64,000 nt of DNA from Siphlonurus alternatus (Eukaryota; Arthropoda; Insecta; Ephemeroptera; Siphlonuridae). The stretch lies in contig OX463780.1 of assembly GCA_949825025.1 (NCBI GenBank), positions 45,240,979-45,304,978 of the forward strand, read 5' to 3'. A model generated the notes under the pieces. It made no database searches, was not told where the DNA came from, and was given only the letters and a program-made list of their open reading frames with translations. Shown here one piece after another: positions 1 to 29,795 of the stretch (position 1 is the first letter of the stretch; the number at the start of each line of letters is the position of its first letter). Position numbers and translations under genes: made by a program.

Positions 1-190
1 TGGAATTTGTTGGACTCTGGGCTTGTGGAGGTTCAGAGTGTTAGTAAGTTCAGGGACGGGCTGAGAGAGTCAGCCGCAAACAAGCGAGCCACCGTGGTAG
101 AATACCCACAATAGCCGCAAGCAGGGGTGTATGCATGTAATGTGTACACATTGTTTATCTTTATCTTTTAATAAAATCATGTTTATTATT
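1..190 (+). mobile_element. 3' end of a non-LTR (LINE) retrotransposon, cut by the window start
   Basis: Positions 1-113 encode the last residues of a reverse-transcriptase ORF, beginning WNLLDSGLVE and ending RATVVEYPQ, then a TAG stop. About 60 bases of 3' UTR follow (GCCGCAAGCAGGGGTGTATG and on) and end in a short TTTATC-type tail near 165-180. A second copy, on the minus strand at 56020-56880, has almost the same C-terminus and the same 3' UTR, so this is a repeated family and not a host exon. Only the 3' part is visible. It lies upstream of the first visible still life exon, probably within an intron of that gene. Confidence 0.8.
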
Positions 191-2445
191 ATTATTAAAT
201 TATTTGTGATATTTATATAGCTTTTTGCAAAAGTATAATATTTACACTGATGGTGAATTCGTTTTACAATTAAGTAAATTATTATTATACTATTATGGTA
301 TGCAGAATTTATAGCAATTCAGGTCTAGTATATTATATAATACCCTTATTTAGTTTTAAATTCTATAATTACATTGCACGATATAATGAAATTAAATCAT
401 TCTTTGCATGAGCTCGTTTTTTAATACACGCATTTAAAAAATATATATTACCGAATTCAGCGAATTCCATCGCACGAAAGGATTTCAATTTCATTAAAAT
501 TAATAACATCACAGGAGCTAGGAAAGCTATCATATGTTATAAGGATTTTGTATGAACGTTTATTCACATTACTCTAGCTCTAGTGGGAAATTAATATCAT
601 TTTAGCTATAACTTGTGTATTGTGTGATTACTGCATGCAACAATACTGTCAGCTTTACAGGTTTTGTATTATTAATTGTAATAAACCGTGTATATTGTGT
701 TGAAATGTAATTTATTTCACTTTCAAAAATAGAACACTTTAGTAAATAAATTCGTATTACCTTATAATAAGCTTACCTTGAGCCTAATGACACAAAATTA
801 TACTGAATTGGTTGAATATCGCGTGCTGCTATCAGAGAAAGCTAATAATCCTCAAAGATCAAGATATCCGTTCCAGACACCGTTAATGACTCATTCATAG
901 TGGATACTTAAAATAGCATTATCTTTGGCGTCGCAAAATTTTATTATTAGATCTGTTATCATTGATTTACTACGTATGTAATAATTTATCATCTTATTTT
1001 CAGAGTAAATGACTTGATTCCTTACAATTTTAAAAGTATTAATAATTCTTTTCATAAAATACATCAAAAGATATTTCAAATAAAATTTTATGCTTTTCAA
1101 ATATGTTCTTTCTTTTTCTTTTTTTATTATTTCGTCTTTGATATTTGATGATTTCTCCAAAGATTGATAGATAGCAGACTACTTCGATCGACTTTATTGC
1201 AGCTAATCTTCCAATGTGAAAAGCTCAAAGCCCCACATAGTCATGATAGAATCGTTTGAACGTTTTTGCACATCCCACACGTAATCCTGCAAGACGAAAT
1301 GTTCGTAAAGACTAAAAAAAAAAGAAATAAAGAAGGAGAGTGCCAGTATAGTATCAGATCCCTACTCCAGTACAAGCTACATAAAAAGTTTCGTAGACAG
1401 TACAGACAACTCTATTTCATGTTTTTTATGACCAGCTCTTTAATCAAAAACATAAAAAATGTAATTATCATAAAACACTGTAAATAATTCAGTTTATATG
1501 ATTGGTAAAATGTTTCGTATTATTTTGTTTTATTTAATTGAAAACATATAAATTATAAATAGATATCACTCGTCATACAAGACATCACGAAATCATTATA
1601 TTTTTATAACAAATTCCAAGTATTGAAACGTTCGTTATCGTGTAATGTGCTCATCCATAAGCTACCATTTTTTGATTGGTTCAGCACGAGTCACATTCTA
1701 CTGGTTGACCAATCAAATTGTCTGATTGACTGCTTCGTCAGATTTAAAAAAAAAAAAAATCTGCAGACGTGACGTTAAATTTCACGTGACTATTGAAGCA
1801 AAAAAAGCTGTCTGTTTTTTAATCTTAAAAAAACAAAAGCAACAAATTTTTTGACGTATGATAAAGTTTTTATAAAGATTTTGTTTCGTGGGAAAACATC
1901 AGCTGAGAATACAATTTTCTTTTCTTTGCTTTTTCAAAAAAAAGGTTTACTTTTTCTTGACATTGAATATCTGCCACAAAACTTATTTTTATAAAGAGAT
2001 ATGATAGAGTGTGTTGATGTAGAATGCCGTAAAAAGGGACCAGTTCAATTTACGAAACATATTGGAGGACCCCCTTGGTGGTTGCAACACCATTACCTAT
2101 ATATAAAGCCAATGTAGTTTTTCATCTCTTGAATCAAGCTTGTACTACACAATAAACAATTTTCGAGAATTTCAATTTCAAAGTTTCATAGCAAACTTCT
2201 TGCTGGTGCAATATCATTTTCAGCAAAAATGAAAGGAATGTTATTACTAATATTAATCATATAATTATATAGTTATTTACATACTGCAATGTTTTGTTGT
2301 AGTAGAAACGAAAATTATTGACTTAAAATTTAATATAAATAGTGTCAAATTTATTTATAGATTTACTGTCACTTTGTTCATAATAATATTTGAATAGCTT
2401 GTATGATAATTTTAATAAAAAAATTGTATTTTGATTTATTTTCAG
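191..2445. other. AT-rich non-coding DNA, probably intron of the still life gene
   Basis: No supported exon was found. The stretch is AT-rich with homopolymer runs. Short open frames at 891-1160 (minus) and 1266-1487 (plus) lack splice context and are not credible genes. At 1278-1302 there is a 25-base similarity to the start of the still life exon at 2446; see the findings. The region ends in an acceptor (TTATTTTCAG) before 2446. Confidence 0.55.
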
Positions 2446-20170
<17,725 letters not shown>

Positions 20171-20447
20171 AATGGAACCATCATCATCATCATCATCATC
20201 ATCTTCCCCACCTTGCTGTTACTGTAACTACAATGAAAATTCAACTTTGGTGATGGTAGAAACAAATGAAGGATTAATAGCGTCTCATTATGATGTTTCT
20301 TTACATTCTTCTGCTAACAATCTTCCCCCTTCTCTACTTCTTAATTTACCATCTACAACAATTCAACCAAACCAACAAGTGCTACAAATGTTACGTAGAA
20401 AAAGTAATAAGAATAGAACAGATCTAAGTGAAATGATCTTTGTATAA
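20171..20447 (+). other. Overlapping +1-frame open reading frame running past the still life stop
   Basis: Just after the still life TAG, a frame shifted by +1 is open from 19992 to 20447. From the ATG at 20172 it would give MEPS followed by a Ser run from a CAT/ATC microsatellite (about 20178-20203), then about 75 residues with a Leu/Pro/Asn-rich, non-repetitive composition ending RTDLSEMIFV. It could be 3' UTR that is open by chance, a shifted isoform or an assembly frameshift. It has no own promoter or recognised domain. Confidence 0.25.
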
Positions 20448-21208
20448 AAAAAAAAAAAAAAAACAATTGAAATTTAAAAAAAAAAAAAAAAAAAAAAAAT
20501 TTTTCTCTATACATATAATATGGAATGAATGTGTAATGTTATAATGTTTGAAAGTGGTTGATTTAAAAAAATATATATAAACATGAGTGGTGTTAGTTAC
20601 AAATTATAAATATATGAAAAAAATAACCATAAATTCATCATAAAAAAAAACATAATATATAATAATTATTATTAATAAAATGATATTAATATTATCCTTC
20701 AACAAAAAGTGTGCTCAAATGTATAATAGTCTGTCGGTATGCATGATAAGCATGAACGTTTTAACGACAAGACATTTAACAGTATTAAGTTTCATTAATC
20801 TGTACACTTTAAAAAAAAAGGCCAAAAAAAAATAATAATACCAATTTCTCATTGTTCCAAACCTTCCCAAATTTTTCTCTCCTTCAGCCAACTAAATGAA
20901 AAAAAAAATCCTTATCTGTGTTAGTATGAATCCCTAAAAAAATATCCCGTATAATACGGTAATAGATATTTTTAATTTAAATAAAAGTGTTATTTAAAAA
21001 AAAATAATAATAAAAACATGTATAGAAACCTATGTTAAAAAAAAATCATTGTGGTGTAAATTATTAAATTAATGCAGTTTATGTCTTGGATTTCTTTTTC
21101 TTTGCTATTTTAGTTAATTAAGAATTCAATATTTTGCAGTTAAATATGTAAGCTAGCTTAGATTAACAATATGAAATGCGCTACAATTTACCTCCTTTGC
21201 AAAAAAAA

Positions 21209-21229
21209 CAACAACAACAACAACAACAA
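21209..21229. repeat. (CAA)n microsatellite
   Basis: About seven CAA/ACA units after a poly(A) run, in AT-rich intergenic or UTR DNA. Confidence 0.9.
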
Positions 21230-24200
21230 TATATCAAATTAGAACTAATTTTACTTTTTTTTACGATTATAAATAATATTTATGCAGCTTCTTATAAGTA
21301 ATTATTAAAACAATCATTAAATTAAATGTATAAATCAATTTTTAGATAGCAAAATTAGGTAAAATTAAAATGAATAATAATTGGAAAGCATTATGATGAA
21401 TGAAATATTTAAAAAGTAGTTTGTTTTTCTTCAGAAATGTAATGCGGGTTTTTAAAAACAGGTTAATATTTTCTTAAATATAATAATAATTCATATCTGA
21501 TATATAGAGATTGCCAAACCGAAATTATAAGAGTGTTTTTGATAATGTAACTAAAACTTCCTACTATATGCGAAACCCAATGTAAGAAAGAAAAAAAAAA
21601 AAAAAAAAAAAGACAATGTTTTGATACCATTAAAATTTTAAATTAGCAATACAAAAAACAAAAAATAAACAAAAAAAAATATATATAAGATAAAAAAAAT
21701 TGGTATATTATAATATATATAAATATAAAATAATGCTATATAATATATTATTATTCTATTTGTTAATGTTAATTCTAATTATTATACTCCTAATTATAAA
21801 TAAACCTTAGATAAAAAGTTGGTAGATGTATTGACAAAACAAAATCTTTATGAACGTTGTAGTTGATATTATAATAATAAAAAATATTACGTGAATAAAA
21901 TAAAACCATCGACATTAATATTTCCCGATGATAATTATTGAAATAAAAAGATCATATATAAGTGAAGAAGGTACATTGATTATTTAAACATCAATTTGAT
22001 TCCCAAGTAACATTTTGGATATTGAAAAGATTTGTTATCAATGATAAATAACCTTCCAAATTTAAAGTTTATTTACATGGGGCATAAAATTGCTACAGAA
22101 AAAAAATCTTTTAGATGGGCCAAAATCGCTTGCAGGATATGCAATTGGTTGCAGAAAAATATATTAGTTTTTTTTTTAACTAAATATTGTATTTATAATA
22201 GTAAAGTATATATCTAGAAGCTGTGATTAAAAACAAAATAGTTTTTAACTCCATGTAAATCAACTTTAAAGTTAAACGCAATCAATATTTGACTGAAAAC
22301 CATTCTGCCTTTTTCGAATGGAAATATAAAAAACAAAAAAAAGTGTATGATAAATTTTTAATGGGAATTTATCGGCAGTTTTAAATCGTTACATATAGCA
22401 AGAAGTTGAATCTTAATAGCTATAACAGAGGCATGATTACACTTCAAGTAATGCTGAATGCTGCAGTGTTCTATTAAAAAAAAAAAAAAAGTAAAAATAA
22501 AATAAGAAGTTTTAGTATCATAATGAGAATTTTTCAGGCACAGGGTGAAAAAAAAAATCCTAATGAATCCTTATTTCACTAACCCTTGTCCCAATCCCTT
22601 ACAAAAATAATAAAATATTATTGTATCGTTATTAACTAACTTGTTTGTAAATGGTTGATGTTGTCTTTTAACTTTAATTTAATCAATAGATTAGTATAAA
22701 CGTAAAACAATTTTAAATATACGTATTAATAATAATAATTTATGTTGCATTATTTTAAATCTGAATGAACTTAGAATTAAATAAACAATTAACAAACTCT
22801 GATTTTCAAGAAAATTAAAATAAATTCAAACTTAATGATTTTAATGCTTTTTTTTTTTTTTTTTGTATAAAATTTAGGAAACATTAAATAAGATGAAATT
22901 TTAAATTGCATGCTATTATAAATTGTGTATGAAATTAAAATCATGTTTCTTCATTATAAAATAGATCAACTTTGTTGACTATTCCCTTGTATATTCTTAG
23001 GGACGATTGTAAGGTAAAAACAATTTTTATCCCTAAACATAAAAAAAAATCCTCTGTATATATATATAAAGAATCCATCTAACCTATCCATAAAAACTCT
23101 TGAAATCGGTCCTATACACCGAAACTGCATTTACCCCAAAAAAACACTTTCATACCACTTTCATCGCACAAAATAACCTATAAAAAAAGCCTTTGTATTC
23201 GTTTTTTTATTATTATTATTATTACCATTGCATTCCCATGCAGGTTTTACAGCTGATACACATTTTTTTATTCATGTAAATAATTTTTTAATGCATTTCA
23301 TTTGTAATTTAACTGATCTAATAGCTCAGCAAATATTCCATGACGAATTCATTCATTTTAATATAATAATTGTTACTTTTACATCAGTAATTTACAACCA
23401 TAATCATCCTATAAAAGTAATGATCGCAAATCTTAGGACTCGTCATTACAAAGTAAGAATTTTACTGAAGAAATTTTTAAAATAATTTAACAGAAATTAC
23501 AGTAATTATAATTCTGGAATATAATTTGATTATTGAACACAAGAAATGAAATATACAAATTCTTATTTTATTAAAATAATATTGCTCATAACACTGATTT
23601 TCCAAAGGTTATTAAAGACGTTTCATAAATTGATTGTAAAAAAAAAATATATATATGTAAATTTCCTCTAATAATGGTTCAAGTATAATATACTCTGTCT
23701 ATATAAATATTTTAAATCACTTCATAAAGGAACTTGCAGAATTGAACGTCTTTATGTAATCTTTGCTGGTTTAAATTAAATATGCCTTCTTTAGTTAATT
23801 ATTTTCAATAAAATTACAAATTTTTAGAATAAATCCTAATTAAACTAGGCATATTTATGTAATGAAAACAAATAATTAAAAATAAAAACTTGATTGCTTT
23901 GCATATCACAAAAAAAAAAAATCCCCCTTAAAAAAACGTATGCTGAATATGTTATTAAGTGTGAATGAAAAGATTGATTGGTATGAGAGATTTAATGTGA
24001 ATTTATGAATGATATATTTACTATCATTAATTGTCTTTATGACATTTCAAATGTTAAATTAATTGCAATCTGTTTCTGCTAATGTTTAAACGTATGGTGC
24101 CAATTTGTATTAACATTATAACAATATTGTCGTTATTTTATTTAATACTACATACACACACAAAAACACATTCCTTTATAAGCAAGGCCTAATTTTTATT

Positions 24201-24571
24201 TATTAATTGTTATTATTTTGCAAATTACTATTTTATTTATATTATTATTTATACATTTTGTTTTGTTTTGTTTGTTTTGTTTATCAGGTCTACTGGACAG
24301 ATTACTGTTTGAGTTAAGAGCGATGACCTAATAACGTTTCTTCCAATTACGCCGAACTAAAGAATTTTAATTTATATATTTTCTACATTTAATTATTGGT
24401 AAGTTTTATAATTTTATTTTTTATATTATTTTAACACTCCTCTTACTTTGGTACTATTAAAGAACTACAGTATGATATTTCAATGAAATATAATAGCTAT
24501 GTGCACTCGATCAATCATAGTTGCAGTTAGTCTTATTTGAGTCACAGTATTGTTATTAAAACAAATGAGAA

Positions 24572-24877
24572 ATTAGAATGTGAAAATTTTAGTGGCTTAG
24601 TCGAAAGAGGGGGTAAAAATATGGTACTGTGAATTTTTTCAGATTTTTCTGAGACCGGAAACTGTTTTTAAAAAATTATTGAAAGTCTATTTTGATGACG
24701 TCACGGGCGGCACTCCTTAAGAAAAAGGATAGTGCAGTGCCACCCGTGACGTCATAAAATAGACTTTCAATAATTTTTTAAAAACAGTTTCCGGTCTCAG
24801 AAAAATCTGAAAAAATTCACAGTACCATATTTTTACCCCCTCTTTCGATTAAGCCACTAAAATTTTCACATTCTAAT
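24572..24877. mobile_element. Near-perfect palindromic foldback element with two CRE octamers
   Basis: The arms are about 140 bases and close to identical when reverse-complemented. The left end reads ATTAGAATGTGAAAATTTTA and the right end mirrors it. TGACGTCA occurs at 24696-24703 and 24747-24754, flanking a loop of roughly 20 bases. The inner arm segment (TTTTTAAAAAATTATTGAAA) is shared with the element at 8719-9043 while the outer ends differ, so it is a second subfamily. High arm identity suggests recent insertion or hairpin-driven conversion. No ORF. Confidence 0.88.
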
Positions 24878-25312
24878 ATCGCATTGTCAAATATTTTATA
24901 CATAAAATATTGTCAAACTTCAATATTTTTAAAATATATAAAAAAAATACTGTAGTTCATGTAGTTCCAAATTATTATTTATGTTTTTTTTTTAATTTAT
25001 TATTCAACATAAATATTTACAACTGCTTGTATATAAATTATATTAAAAAAAAAGAAAAATTATAAAAAAAAAGCAAACAAAAAAATATTGCATGTTGTTC
25101 TTGAAGAAAATGTTTGAGTCTATAGTTGAAAGATTTAAAAAAAAAAAAAGAGAAAAACATATATTAAAAAATTTATGAAATAATTATAAGGTGTGTTACC
25201 TTTAACAAAAGTGTGAAACACTTACATTTCCCTCTTATACACGTTTAGCAACCCCAGAGTCTACTACGCACACATGACGGCGTGACGGCCTATTAAGCTA
25301 ACGTAGGCCTAG

Positions 25313-25320
25313 TATAAAAG
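25313..25320 (+). promoter_or_regulatory. Candidate TATA box in an isolated GC-richer patch
   Basis: TATAAAAG lies inside a GC-richer island (about 25230-25390) surrounded by AT-rich DNA. Such a consensus is more convincing here than in the flanks. No clear gene follows: the ATG at 25331 opens only 42 codons and lies too close to the TATA. It could be a non-coding RNA promoter, a relic, or chance. Confidence 0.25.
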
Positions 25321-26899
25321 TAGACCCTGATGGATAGACAAGCCTATTTGTGCCACACAGCTGCCGCCACGTCAACCAACGTTTACATAATTTTAATAAA
25401 CAACTCTGAAGCCAATGAAAAGAAAAATCAGCATAGAATTTATGCTCCTAACATAGGGTAAAAAAAAAATAATATAAAGATATAAATAAATATATCAATT
25501 AATTAAAATAACTATAAAATTGTATATATAGTAGTGTAAGTGTAAAGCTTTTAAAATTAATTATAAAAAAACATGAAATTAACGATTAAACAATTTATTA
25601 CATTAAAATACTTTTATTTTTATTTTTTATATATATTATAGTTGTAGTTAGTGTATAGTGTTCCCCTCTTTAAAACTTTTTAAAATTCACGTGATTTTTT
25701 TTTTATTTTTTTTTTAAACGGAAATACTATAGGCCTATTTATTATATGCATGAAATAGTCTGTTAACCATATATTATATGCATAATTTATATAGGGATAA
25801 TAAGGTAAATATTAATATTGATTTTCAATTGATTGTGTAAATATATTTGCGAAGAGACGTTAATATGAGTTTTGAAAATTTCTTTGTCATTTAAAAAAAT
25901 TTACATAAATTCCTGTAGCTTAAAATTTTATAAGTCAAAATGTCAAAATGCTTTAAGTATACAACAGCTAAAAGTCAAAAGTATACAAATGTATTTCAGT
26001 ATTTCATTTTTAAGAAAAGTTTTTCTGTGCACTCACAATCAATGTTTTTAATCACAGCTGCATGCAGCAGTGTTATAAATAAATTCCAAGTCATTAACCC
26101 AAGACTATAATAGTAATGCTCTAATTAATTATAGGATTTCAGCTTATCTGAAGGAAAATAAAAATGCAGATAAGCTGTATTAAGGTTCTTATTGAATATA
26201 ATCATTCATTTTTAATAATGATGAACAAAATGAACATAAATATTAATATACAAAAAAGTAATTAAATATTGTTTCTTCGTTTAGTTTAAAAAAAATACCT
26301 TGAGCTGTCACGTAATTGAAAGCAATAAAATTATAATGTGAAGTTAAATTTTATATTACATCTTATACATCTCGCAATCACGATACAAGAAACATATACA
26401 ATAATTACATTTCATTTAAGAATTATGATTTATGTTTAAGTATAGTAATGAAAGATTGTATATATTTATATTATATGTAATTTAATATAATACAAGTAAG
26501 GAAACGTTTATTATGATACAAGCTACAACGAGCTAAGAAGAATTTAATGAACATATTAAAAATTAACTTACTTTGGTAATCTATTTCAGAGTAAAAAAAA
26601 AAAAAATAGTAAGAACGGCAAGTTCTTGGTCTACAAAATTAATAATTTGTTTTATGAAAAATATAAGTTATAAAAAGAATTATAATATAAAAAATACTTT
26701 GTATGTTGTGTAGTTGTATAAATTTTTCTCAGATACTAACAAGTAATAAGAAACTTAAACTATATAATAATTTCTCTGACTATTTCAAAATTAAAAACTT
26801 TTATGAAAAATTCTCTTGATTAAAAGAAATGTCAATATCTAAGGATTTTACATGATAAGTAAATAATAAAAGATACTATTTTTTTATATGAAAGTATGC

Positions 26900-26905
26900 T
26901 TTATT
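26900..26905 (-). promoter_or_regulatory. Poly(A) signal of the cuticle protein gene
   Basis: AATAAA on the minus strand, about 48 bases after the stop codon, the normal place for a short cuticle-gene 3' UTR. Confidence 0.7.
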
Positions 26906-26952
26906 GCATTATAACAAAGGGTAGGTGAAAAAGGAGTTGGAAATGACAAAAT

Positions 26953-28260
26953 TTACAGGTACTTGATGGGAGCACCAAGGGGAGCATGAGCGTAGGTAGC
27001 CACAGCAGGGGCGGCGTAGTGAGCAGCGTAAGCTTGAACGGGGGCGGCAGCGTAGGCGTGAATGGGGGCAGCAGCGTAGGTCTGGACGGCGGGGGCGACG
27101 TAAGAGACGATGGGGGCGGGCTGAACGACCTCGTGACGGACCACGGGGTAGGGCACTTGCACTTCACGGTACTTGTACTCGGGCTGCTGCACGGTGTACG
27201 GCTGCTTCACCACGGTCACCTCAGCGGGGGCTACTCGCACCTTGGGGAGAAGGGGGGCGCTCAGGAGACCGGGAGCGGCGGCGGCACAAGCCAGGAGGGC
27301 GGCGAAGACGACCTATCGAGGAACAAGGTGAGTTGTTATTGAATACTGCAGGGTAGAGAATAAGTAAAGAGATTTTGTTATCAGAATAATGAAATTTTAA
27401 GGCAATTTTAATATGCAGATTTGCAGAGAAGAATAAAATTGTAAACAATAAAGAAAGATTATTTTTAAGGGTAGTTCATGAATGACAAGTTAGACAAATT
27501 CAAACGAGTAGTCTTTAAATGTTAGAAAATAAATTTTAGGAAAAATATAAAACAGGTAATCAGTACGATATTGGGAATATTCCACTGCATATAATATTAC
27601 AAAATGTTAAAAAATTAAAATTTTCTTCAGTTATATTAAAATTATTTTAGCACGCATATGTGAATTAAAAATCAGAGATGTCATACAGTAACGAACAATT
27701 AATTTAAAATAATATACAATTTAATGATTAATTGTCAACCTTTCATATTTAATGTCTCGCCTAACATTTCCGCAATAAAAAATTCAAGTTCAAATCAATA
27801 TTCATTATTAGCACAAAGTTATTCACGACATGAAATCATTTGTACACATGCTGAGACACGTACGGCATTTATATAATTACGTCATATAATTTTTTGTTCA
27901 GAAAAAAAGAAGAAGGTTTAAGGTCATATTGACTTATCCGCATTAACTTTTGTTATCGCATTAGCGCTTTCACGGATAACATGTATTCCTATAACATTTT
28001 AAATTAACATTTATGATATCATTATATAACAAAAAACAAGATCAAACCTATTTTTCAAGTAAGACATTTTTATAAATTGTTATTAACATGCTTTTTAAAA
28101 AAAAAAAAAAAAAAAAGTTCATTGAACAATATAATAAAGGTGAATTCGATTTCTTTGTTATTAATTGAAACACAAAATTCGTAAAACAAAAAATTAACGT
28201 TGAAATTATTTATAAATAAAAATTGTTGCTATTATTTTGCAGACTTACGAGAGTATTCAT
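26953..28260 (-). CDS. Secreted Ala/Tyr/Pro-rich cuticle protein (two exons)
   Basis: Predicted structural protein of the exoskeleton. Exon 1 codes only MNTL (28260-28249) and ends in GTAAGT; exon 2 (27312-26953) follows a CTCGATAG acceptor in phase 0, giving 123 residues. The N-terminus, MNTL plus VVFAALLACAAAAPG, is a typical signal peptide. The mature part has a Val/Lys/Pro/Tyr-rich segment (VVKQPYTVQQPEYKYREV) and then AAP(V/I)-type repeats with Tyr (QTYAAAPIHAYAAAPVQAYA), ending PIKYL. Low-complexity AAP repeats are common in arthropod cuticle proteins. I see no Rebers-Riddiford chitin-binding consensus, so direct chitin binding is not supported. A tiny first exon splitting the signal peptide is the usual cuticle-gene layout. 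The gene converges on still life and is flanked by a TATA box and a poly(A) signal. Confidence 0.87.
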
Positions 28261-28315
28261 GGTAGTGCTTGCTGGGCTTGTTGCTGCAGACAGTGCTCTT
28301 GGCTGGGGATACTGG

Positions 28316-28324
28316 CTTTATATA
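28316..28324 (-). promoter_or_regulatory. TATA box of the cuticle protein gene
   Basis: TATATAAAG on the minus strand, 56-64 bases upstream of the ATG. That puts a start site near 28290 and leaves a short 5' UTR. The DNA just upstream (28330-28480) is GC-richer than its surroundings, consistent with a proximal promoter. Confidence 0.65.
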
Positions 28325-28489
28325 GTGGTGGTGGTGTGGTGCCGGGTGTGTGCACCTCTCCAGGATGGACCACGCCTAGTTGAGAGAAGTGGATCGTACA
28401 GATCGACCTTGAGAGACACCGAAGACGGCGGTTGTAGTGGCGATTCATTCCTCCCAGCTTCCTGGCCGGCCTATAGTCAAGGTCAATAA

Positions 28490-29795
28490 AGAATTTTTAC
28501 CTCTCCATCAGACACGGACATTAATGTGGTTAAAACAATGATAACATTACTAATTAAAATTACATGTTATTATTTTTTTTCTGTTTGATTAATAAAATTC
28601 TAAATTTTTAATTTATTTATTTGTTTTATTATTTTTTGTGTTAATTGTTTCTGGTAAAATATAATAATATGTAATTTTTATTATTAATTTTCAAGGTGAG
28701 CAACTTAAGAAGATGAAAAAAAATTTGCCACAGGCAACTTAAAAAAAGGCTCTTCTTATATATTATAATTTAATACCAAATAGGAATATTTAATATGCCA
28801 TTTTTTATATATAATTCATATTTAAATGGTATATTAAAAATAGAACATTGCATGGTAATTAAATCTTTTATACCAATTATTAGATACGTATTATTTTACT
28901 TATTTCTTAATAATTCTCTTCAGAATTTGTGTTATAAATTTTATTTAGTTTTGTAAAATGATCAAATCTATTCGAATCGTTCACTATATCATTATATATT
29001 ATAGTTTAAAAAAATATGTCTTTAAAAAATAGCTCATTGTGCGTCTTAATTTTCTTCTTTTACTCGAGGCCATTTCTCGTCATTATTTTTCTCTTTTCCC
29101 GTCATGCTATTGTCTGCACTTAAACCACTTAATTAATTAAAATAAATCAAATAAATATAATAAAATGTAGTAAAATATAAAATTAACAGACGATTTGGTT
29201 ATTTTATTTTACTGAAATCAAGCATAAATATATATTCGATTGGATTTTGAAGGATATATTGTAAATCAAACCTCAGTAGTCAGTAGCAACCGACAGGGTT
29301 TATAATGAAACCCTGGCTGGTATCACGTAATTAATAAATATTCATAATAATAAAAGAATTATTGTATATTTGTAAAAAAAAATCATCATAATAATAGAGA
29401 CATATTATATGCATATATTTTTTCTTTACACACAAACGTTAGTTCTGCCGAGAGAGTCCCTCACACACGTTCAGAGAGGAGGAGGAGGCAGGGGAATCGC
29501 ACGGTTAAGAGAGCGTGAAACCGAGAGTGGTTTATGCAACAACGTTCAAGCAGGCAGACTAAACGATAGGATCAACAAGGTCTAGCAAGACGAGCTTACT
29601 GCAGCGTGTAATATATTTTATGTAACTTGTTTTTTATATATATTATATGTCTCTTTGAGCAATGTGATGTTATGACAGTGTAATACTGTATTAACGTCAT
29701 TGACATTTTATGTAACTTAAAATTAAATATATCTAGAAATATATATTATATAAAAAAAAGTTAATAATTTCTTTTTATGTTAATAATTTATCATC
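28490..29795. other. Intergenic AT-rich DNA with one GC-richer patch
   Basis: Mostly A/T runs. At about 29440-29615 there is a purine-rich, GC-richer patch (GAGAGGAGGAGGAGGCAGGG) that could be a distant promoter or non-coding exon, possibly for UGP2. I see no ORF, RNA gene or clear repeat otherwise. Confidence 0.5.

Larger units (their letters stand above)
20448..26899. other. AT-rich presumed still life 3' UTR and convergent intergenic region
   Basis: About 6.4 kb with extreme A/T runs and many AATAAA-like strings, so no single poly(A) site can be chosen. It contains a (CAA)n run at 21209-21229, two exon-like segments (23244-23452 and 24288-24331), the palindrome 24572-24877 and a GC-richer TATA-containing patch at 25230-25390. 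No recognisable protein. The transcription units on either side converge here. Confidence 0.5.

Noticed and set aside
26986..27342. 118-codon Gly/Val-rich frame on the plus strand
   Set aside because: It is the antisense of the cuticle protein exon; its length comes from the GC-rich repeat composition.
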